From Xanthobacteraceae bacterium (GTDB lineage Bacteria > Pseudomonadota > Alphaproteobacteria > Rhizobiales > Xanthobacteraceae), in contig JAHBZB010000003.1 in NCBI GenBank assembly GCA_019635635.1, forward strand, positions 310,001 through 374,000: a stretch of DNA of 64,000 nt, in the 5' to 3' direction. The position numbers and the translations under genes are program-made. Below are positions 29,745-38,951 of this stretch, piece by piece. The notes beneath the pieces were generated by a model that saw only the letters and a list, made by a program, of their open reading frames with translations, made no database searches and had not been told where the DNA came from. Numbering within the stretch: position 1 is the first letter of the stretch; each line of letters starts with the position of its first letter.

Positions 29745-30317
29745 ATGAAAGCAATTTGGGGTGCCGCGGTCATCGGACTGTGCGCGCTGTGTTTTGCTAG
29801 CGCAGCTCGCGCGCAGACGGTTCAGCGCGTTGATATTTCGAATGCCGGAATCTATCGCGTCGAAATCCAGGACGTGGAGCAGTCGCCGAATTCGGCGCTC
29901 GGGGTTTTCAAGATCGTGCGCAACCCGACGCTCGTCGAACGCACCGAGCGCATCGCCGGCGTGAAGGGCGCGAACTTTGGTTTCAATTTTCAGATAATCG
30001 GTGCGCCGCAGGGCGAACCCGTCACTGTCCGGTTCATCACCCGCTTTCCGCCGCCGGGTCTGCGCGATCCGCGCACCGGCAAGGTGCTGCTCACCAGCGA
30101 GAACGACCGCCAGTACCGGATCGGCGAACTTGCATTCCGCAGCTACGGCTTCGACGAGGAATGGGAAATCGTGCCGGGAACGTGGTCGCTCGAATTCTGG
30201 TACGGCGGGAAACTCCTCGGCGCGCAGAAATTCCAGGTCGTGAAGGCGGAGGCCGCGCCTGCGCCCGCGCCGCAATCCGACCGCGACGACCGGCCTTCGG
30301 ACAATCCGACGCGCTAG
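29745..30317 (+). CDS. DUF3859 domain-containing exported protein
   Basis: From the ATG at 29745 the product has 190 residues, with a clear signal peptide (MKAIWGAAVIGLCALCFASA, then ARAQ; likely cleavage after ARA). The mature part carries the DUF3859 pattern: VDISNAGIYRVE, VTVRFITRFPPPGLRDPRTG, and a C-terminal WEIVPGTWSLEFWYGGKLLG. A Pro/Ala-rich tail follows. DUF3859 has no assigned function; the protein is probably periplasmic. An in-frame ATG at 29712 would add 11 residues ahead of the signal. It is divergent from lexA and shares the region with the SOS box, so SOS control is possible. It converges with moeA across 5 bp. Confidence 0.8.
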   Translation: MKAIWGAAVIGLCALCFASAARAQTVQRVDISNAGIYRVEIQDVEQSPNSALGVFKIVRNPTLVERTERIAGVKGANFGFNFQIIGAPQGEPVTVRFITRFPPPGLRDPRTGKVLLTSENDRQYRIGELAFRSYGFDEEWEIVPGTWSLEFWYGGKLLGAQKFQVVKAEAAPAPAPQSDRDDRPSDNPTR

Positions 30318-30322
30318 CCGCT

Positions 30323-31537
30323 TCAGTCGAGCGGGATGATCTCGCAGCGCTCGCCTTTTTTCGCAGCGGGCGCGCCGGCGGCGCGGATCAGAAGACAATC
30401 GGCCTTCGCCAGTACGGACGTGAAAGAAGAGTCCTGCGACTTTTTCAGGAACGGCGTCACTACGCGGCGGCCCTCTCCGTCGTAGCGGCTGACCGAGCGG
30501 ATGAAGTCGGCGCGTTGGTCGTTCTCCCAAACATCCTCGCCGAGGATCGCGGGCAGCGGCTTCTGCACCGGCTCGCTCATGCCCTGCAATTTGCGCAACA
30601 GCGGCACGAGGAAGATCACGCTGCATACGAAAGTGGAAACCGGATTGCCGGGCAGGCCGAGCACGCGTGCGGAGCCAACGCCGCCCGAGAGCGTCGGCTT
30701 GCCGGGACGCAGCGCGATGCGGTGGAAGTCGATGACCGCGCCCGCCTTGTCGAGCGCGGGGCGAATGAGATCGTGTTCGCCGACCGAAGCGCCGCCGAGC
30801 GTCACGATCACGTCCGCGCTTTCCTTGGCACCTTCGATCGCTTCGGAAATCAGATCGAGTTTGTCTTTCAGCACGCGCGCATCGACGACTTCGGCACCTT
30901 CCTGTTCGCAAAGGGCTGCGACCGAAAAATGATTGGAAGCGACGATCCGCTCCGGGGGGCCGCCCGCGCCGGGGGCAACCAGTTCGTCGCCGGTCGACAA
31001 GATCGCGACACGCGGGCGCTTCGCGCACACGAGCGTTGCATGATCCATTGCGGCGGCAAGACCGACGGCACGGGCCGAAAGCCGCAGGCCTTTTTTCAGG
31101 ATCACATCGCCTTCGCGGAAGTCCACGCCGGCGGCGCGGATGTTCTTGCCGGCTTCATAGGCGGGAAGCGTGACGAGATCGCCGTCGCGCTTCGCCGATT
31201 CCTGCTCGACGACGACATCGGCGCCGCCGGGCACCACCGCGCCGGTGAAAATGCGCGCGGCTTCGCCAGCTTGAAGTTCGCACTTCAGCCTATGGCCCGC
31301 AGCGGACTCGCCGACGAGCTTGAGCGGCTTGTTCGCGGCGAGATCGGAAGTGCGCGCGGCATAGCCGTCCATCGCGGAAACGTCGAACGGCGGCTGCGAG
31401 CGCAGCGCCTTCACGTCGGCGGCAAGGACGCGGTTTGCCGCGAGGTTCAGCGGCACATTCTCGGAAGGAAGGGGCTTCGCGCCGTTTACGACCTTCGCGA
31501 GCGCTTCCGTAACGGGGACAAGGGGCGGGGATTTCAT
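30323..31537 (-). CDS. moeA: Molybdopterin molybdenumtransferase MoeA
   Basis: MoeA inserts molybdate into adenylylated molybdopterin to make the molybdenum cofactor. The 404-residue protein shows FDVSAMDGYAARTSDLA near residue 60, the MoCF-fold signature TLGGASVGEHDLIRPAL, and LPGNPVSTFVCSVIFLVPLL. Its domain order and length are normal. It lies downstream of moaC on the same strand, but a plus-strand methyltransferase gene separates them. LexA is encoded further downstream on the same strand. Confidence 0.96.
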   Translation of the reverse strand: MKSPPLVPVTEALAKVVNGAKPLPSENVPLNLAANRVLAADVKALRSQPPFDVSAMDGYAARTSDLAANKPLKLVGESAAGHRLKCELQAGEAARIFTGAVVPGGADVVVEQESAKRDGDLVTLPAYEAGKNIRAAGVDFREGDVILKKGLRLSARAVGLAAAMDHATLVCAKRPRVAILSTGDELVAPGAGGPPERIVASNHFSVAALCEQEGAEVVDARVLKDKLDLISEAIEGAKESADVIVTLGGASVGEHDLIRPALDKAGAVIDFHRIALRPGKPTLSGGVGSARVLGLPGNPVSTFVCSVIFLVPLLRKLQGMSEPVQKPLPAILGEDVWENDQRADFIRSVSRYDGEGRRVVTPFLKKSQDSSFTSVLAKADCLLIRAAGAPAAKKGERCEIIPLD

Positions 31538-31596
31538 TGCGGACTCATGTTAAGCGATGATAGCGCAAAGGCGAATAGGCATTCCGGAATTTGACG

Positions 31597-32427
31597 ATGG
31601 CGAGAACTAAGCCAACCGCAGCGCAGCAGTCCTGGGCCGAGCTGTGGCCGAGCCGCGAGCCCCGGAAATCGGAACCGCTTCTGCAAGCGCTCCATATCCT
31701 TACGCGCGATGGCAAGCTGAATGCGGACTCGCGCCGCAAGCTGAAACAGGTTCTTCATCTGGTTCAGTTTCTTCGCCCGGCTATCGAGGCCGCGCTGGCG
31801 CGATCGGAGGACCCGGTGTTCGCCGATGTGGGCGCGGGGAAGTCCTATCTCGGCTTCGTGCTCTACGACCTGATCCTCGCGGAAGCGGGACGCGGGCGCA
31901 TGGTCGGCGTGGAAACGCGGGAAGATCTGGTTGCGAAGTCGCGCGCGCTTGCCGCCGAATCCGGTTTCGAGCGCATGAAATTCATCTGCGCGCCGATCGC
32001 GGAAGCGAAGCTCGATACCGAAATCGAAATGGTCACGGCGCTTCATGCCTGCGACACGGCGACCGACGACGCAATCCGTTTCGCGCTTCGCCACAAGGCG
32101 AAGACGATTGCGCTGGTGCCTTGCTGTCAGGCGGAGGTGGCGCGCCTGCTCGAGGGAAAGAGCGGCGCGATGCATCAGCTATGGCGGCATCCGATCCAGC
32201 GGCGCGAGTTCGGCGCGCATGTCACGAACGTGATCCGTGGGTTGTTTCTGGAAGCGCACGGCTACAAGGTGCGCGTCACCGAGTTGACGGGGCTCGAGCA
32301 TTCGCTGAAGAACGAGTTGATCCTCGCCGAGCGCCATCAACTGAGTAACCCGCGAGCGCAGGCGGAGCTCGACAAGCTCGTGGCGGAGATCGGCGTTCGT
32401 CCGGCGTTGTTGGATGCGGGCGAGTAA
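31597..32427 (+). CDS. Class I SAM-dependent methyltransferase of unknown substrate
   Basis: The 276-residue protein has a SAM-binding motif I in PVFADVGAGKSYLGFVLYDL (about residues 73-92), motif II in RMVGVETREDLV, and the later VTALHACDTATDDAIRFAL and ALVPCCQAEVARLL. The combination LHACDTATD plus PCCQ resembles the Methyltransf_32 (METTL25-like) group. The substrate is unknown; RNA or protein modification is possible. ATG 31597 is chosen over TTG 31591. It is encoded against the flow of moaC and moeA, and its stop abuts the moaC stop. Confidence 0.75.
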   Translation: MARTKPTAAQQSWAELWPSREPRKSEPLLQALHILTRDGKLNADSRRKLKQVLHLVQFLRPAIEAALARSEDPVFADVGAGKSYLGFVLYDLILAEAGRGRMVGVETREDLVAKSRALAAESGFERMKFICAPIAEAKLDTEIEMVTALHACDTATDDAIRFALRHKAKTIALVPCCQAEVARLLEGKSGAMHQLWRHPIQRREFGAHVTNVIRGLFLEAHGYKVRVTELTGLEHSLKNELILAERHQLSNPRAQAELDKLVAEIGVRPALLDAGE

Positions 32428-32901
32428 TCAGGCGCGATAGTCGCCCGACTTGCCGCCGGATTTTTCGAGAAGGCGAATCCCTTCGATGCACATGCTTTTC
32501 TCGGCGGCCTTCACCATGTCGTAGATCGTGAGGCAAGCGACCGAAACGGCGGTCAGCGCTTCCATCTCCACGCCGGTCTGGCCCGTGATCTTCACCGTCG
32601 CGCGCACGACAAGGCCGGGCAGCGCCTCGTCGGGCGCAATTTCGACTTCCACTTTCGAGAGCAGCAGCGGATGGCAAAGCGGGATCAATTCGCTCGTCTT
32701 CTTCGCCGCCATGATGCCGGCGATGCGCGCGGCACCCAGCACGTCGCCCTTCTTGGCGTTGCCGGAAAGCACGAGATCAAGCGTTGCCTTCTGCATCACC
32801 ACGCGGCCTTCGGCGACGGCTGTGCGCTCGGTCGCGGCCTTGCCGGAGACATCGACCATGCGGGCTTCGCCGTCGGCGCCGATATGCGTGAGCTTGCTCA
32901 T
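32428..32901 (-). CDS. moaC: Cyclic pyranopterin monophosphate synthase MoaC
   Basis: MoaC makes cyclic pyranopterin monophosphate from the MoaA product, the first part of molybdenum cofactor synthesis. The 157-residue protein has [40 protein letters not shown] and the C-terminal [20 protein letters not shown]. Length is typical. Its start overlaps the trpC stop by 4 bp, so it is translated as part of the trp transcript. No moaA is visible in the window. Confidence 0.97.
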   Translation of the reverse strand: MSKLTHIGADGEARMVDVSGKAATERTAVAEGRVVMQKATLDLVLSGNAKKGDVLGAARIAGIMAAKKTSELIPLCHPLLLSKVEVEIAPDEALPGLVVRATVKITGQTGVEMEALTAVSVACLTIYDMVKAAEKSMCIEGIRLLEKSGGKSGDYRA

Positions 32902-33710
32902 GCGCTTGCCTTTGCGGGCACTTTCGTCAGCAGCGCACGCGTCGCCGCTTCGACATTCTCTTGCCGCATCAGGCTTTCGCCGATCAAGAAGGTGTTGACG
33001 CCAACGCGCGCAAGCCGTGCGAGATCGGCGGGCGTGAACAGACCGCTTTCGCCGACAACGATCAGGTCCTTCGGAATCCGCGGCGCGAGCTTCTCTGTGG
33101 TTTCGAGCCTGGTCTCGAAAGTCCGCAGGTCGCGGTTGTTGACGCCGATCATTTTTCCGTCGAGCCGCAATGCGCGGTCGAGTTCGGCCTCGTCGTGGAC
33201 TTCGATCAGCGCATCCATGCCGAAGTCGCGCGCAGCGGAAAGCAGGTCGCGTGCAATCGCGTCGCTCACCGCAGCCATGATGATCAGAATGCAGTCGGCT
33301 TCGAGCGCGCGGGCTTCGGCGACCTGATAGACGTCGTAGAAGAAATCCTTGCGGATCGCGGGCAGGCGGGTGGCGTTCCTCGCCTTGGTCAGAAATTCCG
33401 GTGCACCCTGAAAGCTCGGGGTGTCGGTCAGTACCGAAAGGCAGGCGGCGCCACCGGCTTCGTAAGCCTTCGCGAGCGCGGGCGGATCGAAGTCGGCACG
33501 GATCAGTCCTTTCGACGGGCTTGCCTTCTTGATCTCAGCGATCAGCGCGTAATCGCCGCGCGCAAGTTTCGCTTCGAGCGCCTTGATGAAGCCGCGCGGC
33601 GGCGGCGCGCGCCGCGCATCGACCTCAAGCTCGCGATAGGACCGTGCGCGCTTGGCCTGCTCGATTTCCTTGCGCTTGTAGGCACCGATTTTTTCGAGAA
33701 TGTCGCTCAT
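32898..33710 (-). CDS. trpC: Indole-3-glycerol phosphate synthase
   Basis: TrpC closes the indole ring in tryptophan synthesis. The 270-residue TIM-barrel protein carries [20 protein letters not shown] near residue 55, [32 protein letters not shown] and [19 protein letters not shown]. It is a stand-alone TrpC, not fused to TrpF. Start and stop both overlap neighbours by 4 bp (trpD upstream, moaC downstream). Confidence 0.97.
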   Translation of the reverse strand: MSDILEKIGAYKRKEIEQAKRARSYRELEVDARRAPPPRGFIKALEAKLARGDYALIAEIKKASPSKGLIRADFDPPALAKAYEAGGAACLSVLTDTPSFQGAPEFLTKARNATRLPAIRKDFFYDVYQVAEARALEADCILIIMAAVSDAIARDLLSAARDFGMDALIEVHDEAELDRALRLDGKMIGVNNRDLRTFETRLETTEKLAPRIPKDLIVVGESGLFTPADLARLARVGVNTFLIGESLMRQENVEAATRALLTKVPAKASA

Positions 33711-34723
33711 GCCGCGTTCGAGACAGAGACGAGCTTTTCAAGCCGCGCCTTTGCCGCTCCGCTTTCGATGGATTTCTCGGCGAGGGCCGCTGCGTCTTTC
33801 AGCGTGTCTGCCTTACCCGCCACGAGAAGTGCCGCCGCTGCGTTGAACAGTGCAACATCGCGAAACGGACCCATCTGGCCGTCGAGCACCGCACGGAGCG
33901 CCTCGGCGTTATAGATCGCTTCGCCGCCTTTTAATTCGCCGGGCTGCGACGGCTTCAGGCCGACGTCGGCGGGCGAAATATCGAACAGCTTCACCTTGCC
34001 GTTCGAGAGTTCGGCGACATGCGTCGGGCCGGTCGTGGTGATTTCATCGAGACCGTCGGAGCCGTGCACGACCCAGGCTTTCTCCGAGCCGAGCTGCGCC
34101 AGCACCTTGGCGAGCGGCTCGATCCAGTGGCGCGCGAACACGCCGACCATCTGACGCTTCACGCCTGCGGGATTGGAAAGGGGGCCGAGCAGATTGAAGA
34201 TCGTGCGGGTGCCGAGTTCGACCCGCGTCGGGCCGACATGCTTCATCGCCGGATGATGTGAGGGAGCGAACATGAAGCCGATCCCGGCTTCGCTGATGCA
34301 CTTCGAAATTCCTTCCGGCCTAAGTTCGATATTCACGCCGAGCGCCGCGAGCACATCGGCCGCGCCCGATTTCGAGGAGAGTGCGCGGTTGCCGTGCTTC
34401 GCTACCGGAACGCCGGCGCCTGCGACGATGAAAGCCGCGCAGGTTGAAATGTTGTAGCTGCCCGCGGCATCACCGCCGGTACCGACGACATCGACCGCGT
34501 TCGCGGGTGCGTCCACCGTCGTCATCTTGGAGCGCATGGTCGCAACCGCGCCCGCGATCTCGTCCACGGTCTCGCCGCGAATGCGAAGCCCCATCAGGAA
34601 CGCACCCATCTGCGAAGGCGTCGCTTCGCCCGACATCATCTTGTCGAAGGCGTGCGCCGACTCTTCCTGGCTCAGTTGGGCGCCGGTCGCGACCTTGCCG
34701 ATCAACGCGCGAAATTTTTCCAT
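33707..34723 (-). CDS. trpD: Anthranilate phosphoribosyltransferase
   Basis: TrpD transfers phosphoribose from PRPP to anthranilate. The 338-residue protein has the PRPP-binding motif [37 protein letters not shown] and [12 protein letters not shown]. It is monofunctional (no GATase part). It starts 10 bp after trpG and overlaps trpC by 4 bp. Confidence 0.97.
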   Translation of the reverse strand: MEKFRALIGKVATGAQLSQEESAHAFDKMMSGEATPSQMGAFLMGLRIRGETVDEIAGAVATMRSKMTTVDAPANAVDVVGTGGDAAGSYNISTCAAFIVAGAGVPVAKHGNRALSSKSGAADVLAALGVNIELRPEGISKCISEAGIGFMFAPSHHPAMKHVGPTRVELGTRTIFNLLGPLSNPAGVKRQMVGVFARHWIEPLAKVLAQLGSEKAWVVHGSDGLDEITTTGPTHVAELSNGKVKLFDISPADVGLKPSQPGELKGGEAIYNAEALRAVLDGQMGPFRDVALFNAAAALLVAGKADTLKDAAALAEKSIESGAAKARLEKLVSVSNAA

Positions 34724-34733
34724 TATCTATTCC

Positions 34734-35342
34734 TCACGCGCGCTGGTTTGGGTTCTTGTCCGCGTTCCATGCGGCGGCAAGATCGAGAAAATTCTTCAAG
34801 ATCACGCGGCCATGCTCGGACGCGATGCTCTCGGGGTGAAACTGCACGCCGTGTACGGGATGCGTTTTATGCGAGAGCGACATCACCAGACCGTCGTCGG
34901 TCTGCGCGGTCACTTTCAGATCTTTCGGCATGGTGTCGCGGTCGACTACGAGCGAATGATAGCGCGTCGCCTGAAACGGCCCGTTGATGCCGCGCATCAC
35001 GCCTTCGCCGGAATGCTTCACGACCGAAAGCTTGCCGTGCACGGGCGAGGGCGCGCGGACGACATTGCCGCCGTATGCCTGGCCGATGGATTGCTGGCCG
35101 AGGCAGACGCCGAAAATCGGCGTGTCGGCGCCGAGCTTCTCGATCACCTCGAGGCAGATGCCGGCTTCGTTCGGCGTGCAGGGCCCGGGCGAGAGCACGA
35201 TGGCGTCGGGTTTCCTGGCTTTAAGTTCGTCCACCGTGATCGCGTCGTTGCGATAGACGTCGACGGTCGCGCCCAGTTCGCCCAGGTAATGGACGAGATT
35301 CCAGGTGAAACTGTCGTAGTTATCGATCAGAGCGACGTTCAT
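34734..35342 (-). CDS. trpG: Anthranilate synthase component II (glutamine amidotransferase)
   Basis: TrpG supplies ammonia from glutamine to TrpE. The 202-residue class I amidotransferase has the nucleophile motif GVCLGQQSIGQAYGG and the His-Glu pair in VHGVQFHPESIASEHG. LSPGPCTPNEAG is also present. The ATG at 35342 (MNVALIDNYDSFTWNLVHYL) is preferred over a GTG two codons upstream. A homologous amidotransferase also serves p-aminobenzoate synthesis in some bacteria, but the trp context favours TrpG. Confidence 0.95.
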   Translation of the reverse strand: MNVALIDNYDSFTWNLVHYLGELGATVDVYRNDAITVDELKARKPDAIVLSPGPCTPNEAGICLEVIEKLGADTPIFGVCLGQQSIGQAYGGNVVRAPSPVHGKLSVVKHSGEGVMRGINGPFQATRYHSLVVDRDTMPKDLKVTAQTDDGLVMSLSHKTHPVHGVQFHPESIASEHGRVILKNFLDLAAAWNADKNPNQRA

Positions 35343-35396
35343 AGGCACTATCTAAACGGTCCCGGTTTTGGCTGCCAGCGGCCTCGAATTTCAGGG

Positions 35397-36914
35397 TTAT
35401 TGGCCCCGCTTTGCGGCGGAAGCGAAGCGCCTGGCCTCTTCGGCGGCGCGGAACAGGGCTTTCGCCTTGTTCTCGCACTCGAGCTGCTCGGATTTGGGGT
35501 TGGAATCCGCGACAATGCCCGCACCCGCCTGCACGTACATCTTGCCGTCTTTCACGAGCGCGGTGCGCAGCACAATGCAGGTGTCCATCGAACCATCGGC
35601 GGCGAAATAGCCGACCGAACCCGCATAGACGCCACGCTTTTCCTTCTCGAGTTCGTCGATGATCTGCATGGCGCGCACCTTCGGCGCGCCGGAAACGGTG
35701 CCGGCAGGGAAGCCCGCGACGAGCGCGGAAAGCGCGTCGTGCTTCTCGCTCATTTCACCTTCCACGTTCGAGACGATGTGCATGACGTGGCTGTAGCGCT
35801 CGATGAAGAACTGGTCGGTGACTTTCACGGTACCGATCTTCGAGACGCGGCCAACGTCGTTGCGGCCGAGGTCCAGGAGCATCAGATGTTCAGCGCGCTC
35901 CTTCGGGTCGGCAAGCAACTCGTTTTCGAGGTCCTTGTCTTCGTGCGGGGTTGCGCCGCGCGGCCGCGTTCCTGCGATCGGACGGATCGTGACCTTGTTG
36001 TCGCGTGCGCGCACCAGTATTTCCGGGCTCGAGCCAGCAATCGCGTAGCTGCCGTAATTCAGGAAATAGAGAAACGGCGCCGGGTTTACGCGGCGCAACG
36101 CGCGGTAAAGGGAGAACGGCGGAAGCGAGAATTTCGATTCAAAGCGCTGCGAAAGCACGACCTGAAAAATGTCGCCCGCGAGAATGTATTCTTTCGCCCG
36201 CGCGACCATCGCTTCGTATTCTTGCGGGGTCGTATTCGAAACTGCGTTCGCGCCGATCGGCTCGTCGGCATAGGCCGCGGTTTCCTTGTTCAACGGCATG
36301 TCGAGCGCGTCGACCACGCCGGTCAGGCGCTCGACCGCCTGCGCATAAGCCGCCTTCGCGGTGACGCTATTTTGCGCGCGCACCGGCGTAATCACCATCA
36401 TGGTGTCTTTGACGGCATCGAATACGACGACGATCATCGGGCGGATCAGCACGGCGTCCGGCGTTCCGATCGGGTCGGGATTCGGCGCGGGCAGCTTCTC
36501 CATCTGCCGCACCATGTCGTAACCGAGATAGCCGAAGATGCCGGCCGCCATCGGCGGCAATCCGAAAGGCACTTCGAGTTTGCTCTCCTCGATCAGCGCG
36601 CGCAGCGCCTCGAGCGGCGGCTGTTTCGCCGGCTCGAATGCGTCGGCGTTCGCGCGCGGATTGCGGTTAATGTCGGCCTTGCCGCCATGCACGCGGAAAA
36701 TGAGATCGGGGTCGAGGCCGATGATAGAATAGCGGCCGCGCACAGCACCGCCTTCGACGGACTCGAACAGGAACGATGGAAAACGCTCGCGCGCGAGCTT
36801 CAGATAGGCCGAAACCGGTGTCTCGAGATCTGCGACCAGCGTCGTCCAGACGAGTTGCGGCTTGCCATTGGAATAGTGCGCGCCGAACGCGCCTTCGTCG
36901 GGCAAGACCTCCAT
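35397..36914 (-). CDS. trpE: Anthranilate synthase component I
   Basis: TrpE converts chorismate to anthranilate with ammonia from TrpG. The 505-residue protein has the N-terminal feedback domain (FLFESVEGGAVRGRYSIIGL, the equivalent of the LLES tryptophan-binding motif) and the chorismate-binding core with RPIAGTRPRGATPHEDKDLE, LLDLGRNDVGRVS and SGAPKVRAMQIIDELE. Unlike many rhizobia with a fused trpE(G), the two components are separate here. There are 4 bp between the stop of the upstream PpiD-like gene and the trpE start, leaving no room for a classical leader-peptide attenuator directly before trpE. Confidence 0.96.
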   Translation of the reverse strand: MEVLPDEGAFGAHYSNGKPQLVWTTLVADLETPVSAYLKLARERFPSFLFESVEGGAVRGRYSIIGLDPDLIFRVHGGKADINRNPRANADAFEPAKQPPLEALRALIEESKLEVPFGLPPMAAGIFGYLGYDMVRQMEKLPAPNPDPIGTPDAVLIRPMIVVVFDAVKDTMMVITPVRAQNSVTAKAAYAQAVERLTGVVDALDMPLNKETAAYADEPIGANAVSNTTPQEYEAMVARAKEYILAGDIFQVVLSQRFESKFSLPPFSLYRALRRVNPAPFLYFLNYGSYAIAGSSPEILVRARDNKVTIRPIAGTRPRGATPHEDKDLENELLADPKERAEHLMLLDLGRNDVGRVSKIGTVKVTDQFFIERYSHVMHIVSNVEGEMSEKHDALSALVAGFPAGTVSGAPKVRAMQIIDELEKEKRGVYAGSVGYFAADGSMDTCIVLRTALVKDGKMYVQAGAGIVADSNPKSEQLECENKAKALFRAAEEARRFASAAKRGQ

Positions 36915-36918
36915 GGGA

Positions 36919-38805
36919 TCATCTCTGCTCGCCTGCGCCCGTAACCTGTCGCATCAGGGCTTCGTTCACGCTGAGGCCGAGATCGGTCTGGAGGCGCGAA
37001 ACATATTGCACCTGCAAGTCTTCCTGTACCGACTGCGTGATCTGCTGCACCAACTGCGCCGGCGGCGGAGTGGTGGGAAGATCGACCGACGTTACGCGGA
37101 ACACGATGCGCGAGGTGCTGTCCGCAATTCCGACGCCGGATTTGCCGTTCGCGGTCAGAAACACGCGCGCGACGGTGTTCGCGTCGATGCCGGGAATCGT
37201 CGCGCTGCGGTTCAGCTTTTCCGCCTTCTCGACTTTCGCGTTCGGTGCGGCGTCCGCGAAGGTCGCACCTTCGTCCAGCTTCTTCTGGATCGCGGCGGCA
37301 AGCTCGGTGAGCTTCTTGCCGGTCTGTTCGTCCTTCCAGCGCGCTTCGACGGCGGATTTCGCTTCCTCGAAAGTGCGGTCGCGGGCGACTTTAATATCCA
37401 CCACTTCAAACCAAATCGTGCTGCGTTGTTCGCGCAGTTCGATGGCGTCGGCTTCGACATTTTTCTGTGTGGCGAAAGCAGCGCTCAGAAGCTGTTCGGG
37501 GGCGGGGAGGTTTGTAAGCTTGGTGCCGTCGGGCTTCGCGCCGCTGCGGTCCACGGCGTCTACCGTAATCACCGCGATGTTCAGCTTCTTGCCGATTTCC
37601 TCGATGGTCGAACCGGCGCCGCGCTCGTCTTCGATCTTGTCGTGCAGATCCTGCACGCGCGTGATCGCGCGGCGAAGCTGCAAGTCCTCGCGCAATGATT
37701 TTGACACTTCCTCGAACGATGGCGTGCGCTGCGGGTCGATCTTGGTGACGCGCAGGATCACGGGACCGAAGCGGCCGGCGACCGGCTGGCTCGCAGTATT
37801 GAGTTCGAGTCCGAATGCAGCCTGCGCCACCGGCGCGTCGAGAATTTCGGTCTTCGCGAGGCTGCCGAGCGAAACGATTTGAAGCTTGAGATCCTTCGCG
37901 ACGGTTTCGAGCGTTTCGCCCTTGGCGAGGCGCTCGGATGCGGCCTTGGCGACGTCGATCGAACCGAAGGAAACCTGCTCGATCTGGCGGCGCTCCGGAA
38001 TCGTCAGGCGCTCCTTGACCGTCTCGTAGGTCTTCTTCAGGTCGTCGTCGCTGATGACGATGTCCTTCGCCACCATCGCGGGCGTCAGGTGCAGGATGCG
38101 CAGCGCGCGATACTCGGGCGCGCGGAAGCCAGCCTTGTTCGCTTCGAAATAGGTCTTGAGGTCTGCTTCGCTCGGCGCGGGAATCGTGCCGGCCTGATTG
38201 GGTGCAAGCCGGATATATTCGATGGCGCGCGTCTCGCTCTGGAGCCGCCAGAAGGCGTCGGTCAGCACTTTCGGCGGAACGACTTCACCTCCGATCGCGG
38301 AGAGCAACTGCTGACGTACGGCGAGATTTTTCTCGGCCGCCAGATAGGTCGCTTCGGTGAAGTTATTGTTGCGCAGGAGCACCTGATACTTCACGGGGTC
38401 GAAATTGCCGTCCGCACCCTTGAAGCTCGGAAAGGACATGACGCGGTCCTTGACCGTCTGGTCGGTCACGGCGAGGCCGAGGCTGCGCGTCTTCTCGTTG
38501 AGGGCGGCTTCCGAGACGAGTTCGGACAGCACCTGCCGGTCGATGCCGAGCGCGCGCGCCTGATCGGCGGTGAAGGGGCGGTTGATCTGGCGGCCGATCT
38601 CCTGGAGGCGCTCGTTGAACGCGCGGCGGTAGTCCTCGATCCGGATCTCGGTCGAGCCGACTTTCGCGACCGTCTGCGAACCGAAGCCGCGGAACACGCC
38701 GCTGATGCCCCAGAAGCCGAAGCTGATGATGAGCAGGCCCATCAGAATCATCAGCACGATCTGGGTCAGTAAACTGCGCGAACCGGCGCGAAAGCCTTGA
38801 AGCAT
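36919..38805 (-). CDS. ppiD: Membrane-anchored peptidylprolyl isomerase/chaperone, PpiD/SurA-N type
   Basis: The 628-residue product has a short cytoplasmic N-terminus, one membrane helix (about residues 16-38, LLTQIVLMILMGLLIISFGF) and a long periplasmic part. The N-terminal SurA-like chaperone domain spans roughly residues 40-210. The parvulin-type region in the middle (IEQVSFGSIDVAKAASERLA to VILRVTKI, about 270-355) is poorly conserved, and a second alpha-helical region follows. This is the PpiD layout, helping outer-membrane and secreted proteins fold near SecYEG. ATG 38805 is chosen because it directly precedes the membrane helix; longer frames upstream lack support. It is the first gene of the minus-strand trp transcript. 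Confidence 0.9.
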   Translation of the reverse strand: MLQGFRAGSRSLLTQIVLMILMGLLIISFGFWGISGVFRGFGSQTVAKVGSTEIRIEDYRRAFNERLQEIGRQINRPFTADQARALGIDRQVLSELVSEAALNEKTRSLGLAVTDQTVKDRVMSFPSFKGADGNFDPVKYQVLLRNNNFTEATYLAAEKNLAVRQQLLSAIGGEVVPPKVLTDAFWRLQSETRAIEYIRLAPNQAGTIPAPSEADLKTYFEANKAGFRAPEYRALRILHLTPAMVAKDIVISDDDLKKTYETVKERLTIPERRQIEQVSFGSIDVAKAASERLAKGETLETVAKDLKLQIVSLGSLAKTEILDAPVAQAAFGLELNTASQPVAGRFGPVILRVTKIDPQRTPSFEEVSKSLREDLQLRRAITRVQDLHDKIEDERGAGSTIEEIGKKLNIAVITVDAVDRSGAKPDGTKLTNLPAPEQLLSAAFATQKNVEADAIELREQRSTIWFEVVDIKVARDRTFEEAKSAVEARWKDEQTGKKLTELAAAIQKKLDEGATFADAAPNAKVEKAEKLNRSATIPGIDANTVARVFLTANGKSGVGIADSTSRIVFRVTSVDLPTTPPPAQLVQQITQSVQEDLQVQYVSRLQTDLGLSVNEALMRQVTGAGEQR

Positions 38806-38839
38806 CTTGAATTCCAGGGGGTTAGCGAAAGCGGCCGGG

Positions 38840-38868
38840 ATAATAGGGACCGCTTCCCTCGGTCGCAA
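38840..38868 (-). promoter_or_regulatory. Promoter for the ppiD-trp operon
   Basis: On the minus strand TTGCGA (38868-38863) and TATTAT (38845-38840) are separated by exactly 17 bp, a strong match. Transcription would start near 38833, about 28 nt before the ppiD ATG. No other promoter of this quality was seen before trpE, so this one may drive ppiD, trpE and possibly the genes to moaC. Confidence 0.6.
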
Positions 38869-38951
38869 CGGGAGGTATCGCCGCAATTTGCGGAGCGTCA
38901 GGCGCTCTGCTACGCGGCTGGACGCCCCAAAACAACAAGGAATTTGCCCCC

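Noticed and set aside
35343-35396. A trp leader peptide or attenuator between trpE and trpG
   Set aside because: Only 54 bp, with no Trp-rich frame and no terminator hairpin.
34527-36944. An 805-codon plus-strand frame opposite trpD, trpG and trpE
   Set aside because: The trp genes on the minus strand carry full sets of family motifs; the plus-strand translation shows none.
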